NCBI GenBank assembly: GCA_900102115.1
Contig: FNAW01000001.1
Span: forward strand, 372,001 to 436,000
Length of the DNA: 64,000 bases
Direction of reading: 5' to 3'
DNA from: Blastococcus fimeti
GTDB lineage: Bacteria; Actinomycetota; Actinomycetes; Mycobacteriales; Geodermatophilaceae
Below the pieces are notes generated by a model. That model did not search any database. It was not told the origin of the DNA and saw only the letters and a program-made list of their open reading frames with translations. The first letter of the stretch is position 1; each line of letters starts with the position of its first letter. Position numbers and translations under genes: made by a program. Positions 61,178 through 64,000 of this stretch are shown piece by piece.

Positions 61178-63282
61178 TCCGCTCGCTCATCCGGGTGGTC
61201 ACGGTGCTCGCCGTGATCGCCGCAGGACTCGTCGTCCCGACCGTCGTCGACGGCCGGCAGGGCACCCCGGCCGGCAGCGCGCAGGCCGCGGACCTGCGGT
61301 TCTTCGACCCCGGCAACATCATCTCCGACGCCGTCTTCTACGACTCGATGGCGATGAGCACGGCCGACGTCCAGTACTTCCTCGACCTCAAGGGCGCCAA
61401 CTGCGTCGACGGCGAGATGCCCTGCCTGAAGCGCTACGGGCAGGCCACGGCCAGCCGCGCCGCGACCGGCTTCTGCGGCGCCTTCCCCGGCTCCGGATGG
61501 GACAGCGCCGCGACGATCATCACGAAGGTCGCCGTCGCCTGCGGGATCAGCCCGCGCGTGCTGCTGGTGATCCTGCAGAAGGAGCGGGGCCTCGTCACGG
61601 CCACCAGGCCCCTCGCCCGGTCCTACGAGATCGCGATGGGCATGGGCTGCCCGGACACCGCGGCCTGCAACACGCTCTACTACGGCTTCGCCAACCAGGT
61701 CTACAGCGCCGCGGCCCAGTACCGCCGGTACCAGGTGAACGCCAACAGCTACGGCTACGTGGCCGGCCGGAACAACACGATCGGCTGGCACCCCAACGCC
61801 GGGTGCGGGTCGTCAACGGTGTACATCGCCAACCAGGCCACCGCCGGGCTGTACAACTACACGCCCTACCGCCCGAACCAGGCGGCGCTCAACGCCGGCT
61901 ACGGCACCGGCGACGGCTGCTCCTCGTACGGCAACCGCAACTTCTGGAACTACTTCACCGACTGGTTCGGGTCCACGCAGTCCTCGGAGGGCGCGGCCCT
62001 GTACGGCAAGTACCAGAGCCTCGGCGGCCCGAGCGGCATCCTCGGCACCGTCCAGTCCCCCTACCTGTGCGGGCTGGCGAACGGCGGTTGCTTCCAGGTG
62101 TTCCAGAAGGGCGCCATCTACTGGACGCCGGGCACCGGCGCCTGGAGCGTCACGGGAGCCATCCAGGTGAAGTGGGGTGACCTCGGCCGGGAGTGGGGCG
62201 CGCTCGGCTATCCGCTCTCGGATGCGAACTGCGGCCTGGCCGCCGGTGGCTGCTACCAGCTCTTCGAGCGCGGGACCATGTACTGGACCTCCTCGACCGG
62301 CGCCTCCGCCGTGTACGGCGCCGTCGGGAGCAAGTGGATCTCGACCGGGGCCGAGAACGGGGCGCTCGGCTACCCGGTGGGCGACCAGGGCTGCGGCCTG
62401 CGGGGCGGTGGCTGCTACCAGCCCTTCCAGCGCGGTCTCGTCTACTGGACCTCCGGGACCGGCGCGCGGATCGTCACGGGCGAGATGGCCACCAAGTGGG
62501 GGTCGCTCGGCCGCGAGAACGGCGCGCTCGGCTACCCGGTCACGGACCGCACCTGCGGCCTGATCGCCAGCGGCTGCTACCAGATCTTCCAGTACGGCAC
62601 CGTCTACACCGCGCCCGCCGCCGGCACGTACGTCGCCAAGGGCGGCATCGGCTACACCTGGATGAGCGGCGGGGCCGAGAACGGACCCCTCGGCTATCCG
62701 GTCGGCGACGAGATGTGCGGCCTCCCCGGCGGCGGCTGCGCCCAGGACTTCCAGCGCGGCAGCATCTTCTGGTCGCCCTCCACGGGCGCCCACGTCGTGA
62801 GCGGCCTCACCCGGGACAAGTACAACGCCGTGGCCCGCGAACGCGGCATCCTGGGCTACCCCGCGATGGCGATGGTCTGCGGCCTCGTCCGTGGCGGCTG
62901 CTACCAGGTGTTCCAGTACGGGACCATCTACCAGTCACCGGGTGGCACCTACATCGCCAAGGGCGGCCTCGGCCACACCTGGATGCTCCTGGGCGCGGAG
63001 AACGGCGCCATGGGGTACCCGGTGTCCGACGAGTCCTGCGGCCTGCGGGCGAACGGCTGCTTCCAGCTCTTCGAGAACGGCTCGGTGTACTACGCGCCGG
63101 CCACCGGAGCCTTCGCCGTCAGCGGGCCCATCCGGGACGCCTGGCTGGCCCAGGGCCTGGAGAACGGCTGGTGGGGCTACCCCACCGGGAAGCTGCAGAA
63201 CACCGCCACCGGGAGCACGCAGCGCTTCGAGGGCGGCACGGCGACCTGGGACAGCGCCTCCGGGACGGTGACCTTCGGCTGA
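61174..63282 (+). CDS. Secreted wall protein: lysozyme-like N-domain plus eight LGFP repeats
   Basis: A 702-residue exported protein. The signal helix (VVTVLAVIAAGLVVPTVV) ends near residue 39. Residues 40-270 form a Cys-rich domain with ISDAVFYDSMAMSTADVQYF, CGISPRVLLVILQKERGLVT and NQVYSAAAQYRRYQ. The helix bearing Glu137 followed by an aromatic/Gly-rich region recalls lysozyme/transglycosylase folds, but catalysis is unproven. From about 275 eight ~52-residue LGFP repeats follow (for example AENGALGYPVGDQGCGL), most with a conserved Cys pair. LGFP repeats in corynebacterial and mycobacterial proteins bind arabinogalactan, fitting the Emb/DprE genes here. The GTG overlaps the lipoprotein stop. 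Confidence 0.87.
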   Translation: MIRSLIRVVTVLAVIAAGLVVPTVVDGRQGTPAGSAQAADLRFFDPGNIISDAVFYDSMAMSTADVQYFLDLKGANCVDGEMPCLKRYGQATASRAATGFCGAFPGSGWDSAATIITKVAVACGISPRVLLVILQKERGLVTATRPLARSYEIAMGMGCPDTAACNTLYYGFANQVYSAAAQYRRYQVNANSYGYVAGRNNTIGWHPNAGCGSSTVYIANQATAGLYNYTPYRPNQAALNAGYGTGDGCSSYGNRNFWNYFTDWFGSTQSSEGAALYGKYQSLGGPSGILGTVQSPYLCGLANGGCFQVFQKGAIYWTPGTGAWSVTGAIQVKWGDLGREWGALGYPLSDANCGLAAGGCYQLFERGTMYWTSSTGASAVYGAVGSKWISTGAENGALGYPVGDQGCGLRGGGCYQPFQRGLVYWTSGTGARIVTGEMATKWGSLGRENGALGYPVTDRTCGLIASGCYQIFQYGTVYTAPAAGTYVAKGGIGYTWMSGGAENGPLGYPVGDEMCGLPGGGCAQDFQRGSIFWSPSTGAHVVSGLTRDKYNAVARERGILGYPAMAMVCGLVRGGCYQVFQYGTIYQSPGGTYIAKGGLGHTWMLLGAENGAMGYPVSDESCGLRANGCFQLFENGSVYYAPATGAFAVSGPIRDAWLAQGLENGWWGYPTGKLQNTATGSTQRFEGGTATWDSASGTVTFG

Positions 63283-63295
63283 GCCTCCGACATCG

Positions 63296-63326
63296 GCCCC
63301 GGCCGCCCTTCGTGGGCGGCTGGGGC
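63296..63326 (+). terminator. Hairpin after the LGFP gene
   Basis: A 13-bp stem (GCCCCGGCCGCCC with GGGCGGCTGGGGC, one G-U pair) and a 5-base loop start 14 bases after the stop. The remaining ~200 bp before the next gene show no supported feature. Confidence 0.65.
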
Positions 63327-63526
63327 GGATGTGACGGAGGGGTCCGACGCGCCCGCGCGCGCTGCCGGAGAACGGCACCGCCGTGTCACACTCGATGCAC
63401 ACTCGTCGTGACGCACGGTGAGTGGCGCGGGGGTTGCACGAGTCGCACCGCGCCGTCAGCCGCCCTCCCCGCGCGACCGCCGGTCCTGCGCTGCGGGTGG
63501 CGTCCGCACAGCTGCTGAGGAAGCCG

Positions 63527-64000
63527 ATGACTGCACAGACCCTGGACGAGCGCGGCACGGCGCGGATACCCGGGCTCCCGGTGATCCCCCCGCCGGCCGG
63601 GACGGGACACACCGCCTTCCGCGCCGACATCCAGGGCCTGCGCGCGGTCGCGGTCGGTCTGGTGGTGCTCTACCACGCGGGCCTCCCCTGGCTGCCGGGC
63701 GGTTTCGTCGGCGTCGACGTCTTCTTCGTCCTCTCGGGCTTCCTGATCACCCAGGGCCTGGTGGCCGAACTGGAGCGCCGCGGCACCGTCTCGCTGGCCG
63801 GCTTCTACGCCCGTCGCGCCCGCCGGATCCTCCCGGCCGCCGCCGTGGCCCTCGTCGGGACCGCGGCGCTCACCGTCGCGTTCCTGCCCGAGCAGCGGTG
63901 GATGCAGGTGGCCCAGGACCTCATCCAGAGCTCGATCTACCTGGTCAACTGGGACCTGGCCGACCGGGCCGTCGACTACTCGGCGCGCGACCAGGCCGCC
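63527..64000 (+). CDS. OafA/YrhL-type acyltransferase, N-terminal part
   Basis: The first 158 residues of an acyltransferase-3 protein; the gene continues past the right edge. It shows FRADIQGLRAVAVGLVVLYH with the catalytic histidine, LPGGFVGVDVFFVLSGFLIT, and FYARRARRILPAAAVALVG, then LPEQRWMQVAQDLIQSSIYL and NWDLADRAVDY. This exact start is typical of the long OafA class that often carries a C-terminal SGNH domain, which cannot be seen here. GAGGAA precedes the ATG. It probably O-acylates a surface sugar. Confidence 0.9.
   Translation, partial: MTAQTLDERGTARIPGLPVIPPPAGTGHTAFRADIQGLRAVAVGLVVLYHAGLPWLPGGFVGVDVFFVLSGFLITQGLVAELERRGTVSLAGFYARRARRILPAAAVALVGTAALTVAFLPEQRWMQVAQDLIQSSIYLVNWDLADRAVDYSARDQAA

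Overview
The window is very high-GC actinobacterial DNA. Starts are mostly GTG/ATG, and 4-nt GTGA/ATGA overlaps between genes are common. Many TANNNT hexamers lie only 6-7 nt before a start codon, which suggests leaderless transcripts. The gene set includes a DprE1/DprE2/UbiA/Emb-type arabinan route and a purE-purK-birA-accD-maf-accA block ordered much like mycobacteria. No mycolate genes are seen. This fits a member of the Geodermatophilales (Blastococcus/Geodermatophilus/Modestobacter-like), but that placement is an inference.

Layout. (1) 1-21.5 kb is a cell-surface polysaccharide locus. It holds eight glycosyltransferases (one GT2, six GT-B, one large membrane enzyme), two tandem GDP-mannose 4,6-dehydratase paralogues, a Wzm/Wzt-type ABC exporter, a methyltransferase, an O-acyltransferase, an unknown protein and an LCP-family ligase. 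(2) Within it, 3.1-5.4 kb is a lower-GC insertion between two convergent genes. It carries a proS fragment, a 5'-truncated RHS gene with an unrecognised C-terminal toxin-like domain, and a small probable immunity gene. Imperfect 27-bp direct repeats bound it. (3) 21.6-29.3 kb makes and uses decaprenyl-phosphate-arabinose: PAP2 phosphatase, UbiA, DprE1, DprE2 and one Emb-type arabinosyltransferase. (4) 29.3-39.7 kb is an arginine-deiminase neighbourhood: NhaC-type antiporter, ArcD-like antiporter, lipoproteins, a DUF1269-like membrane protein, arginine deiminase and a LuxR/LAL regulator. A 19-bp dyad recurs in front of its transcription units. (5) 39.8-54.7 kb is a conserved block: acyl-CoA dehydrogenase, purE, purK, GtrA, SbcC/SbcD, acyltransferase, bPH2 protein, BirA, AccD, AccE, Maf and AccA with BCCP. 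(6) 54.8-64 kb holds a secreted metzincin-like protease, LpdA quinone reductase, a polyprenol-phosphate-mannose synthase with its MptB-like user, and a lipoprotein plus eight-repeat LGFP wall protein. It ends in a truncated OafA-type acyltransferase.

How they work together. Much of the window builds and decorates the envelope: nucleotide sugars, assembly and export, LCP attachment, lipid-linked arabinose and mannose donors with their transferases, and an LGFP protein of a type known to bind such polymers. The accD/accE/accA/birA set supplies biotin-dependent acyl-CoA carboxylation. The arginine cluster looks like a regulated ammonia- or pH-stress module. The RHS island is the most foreign piece.
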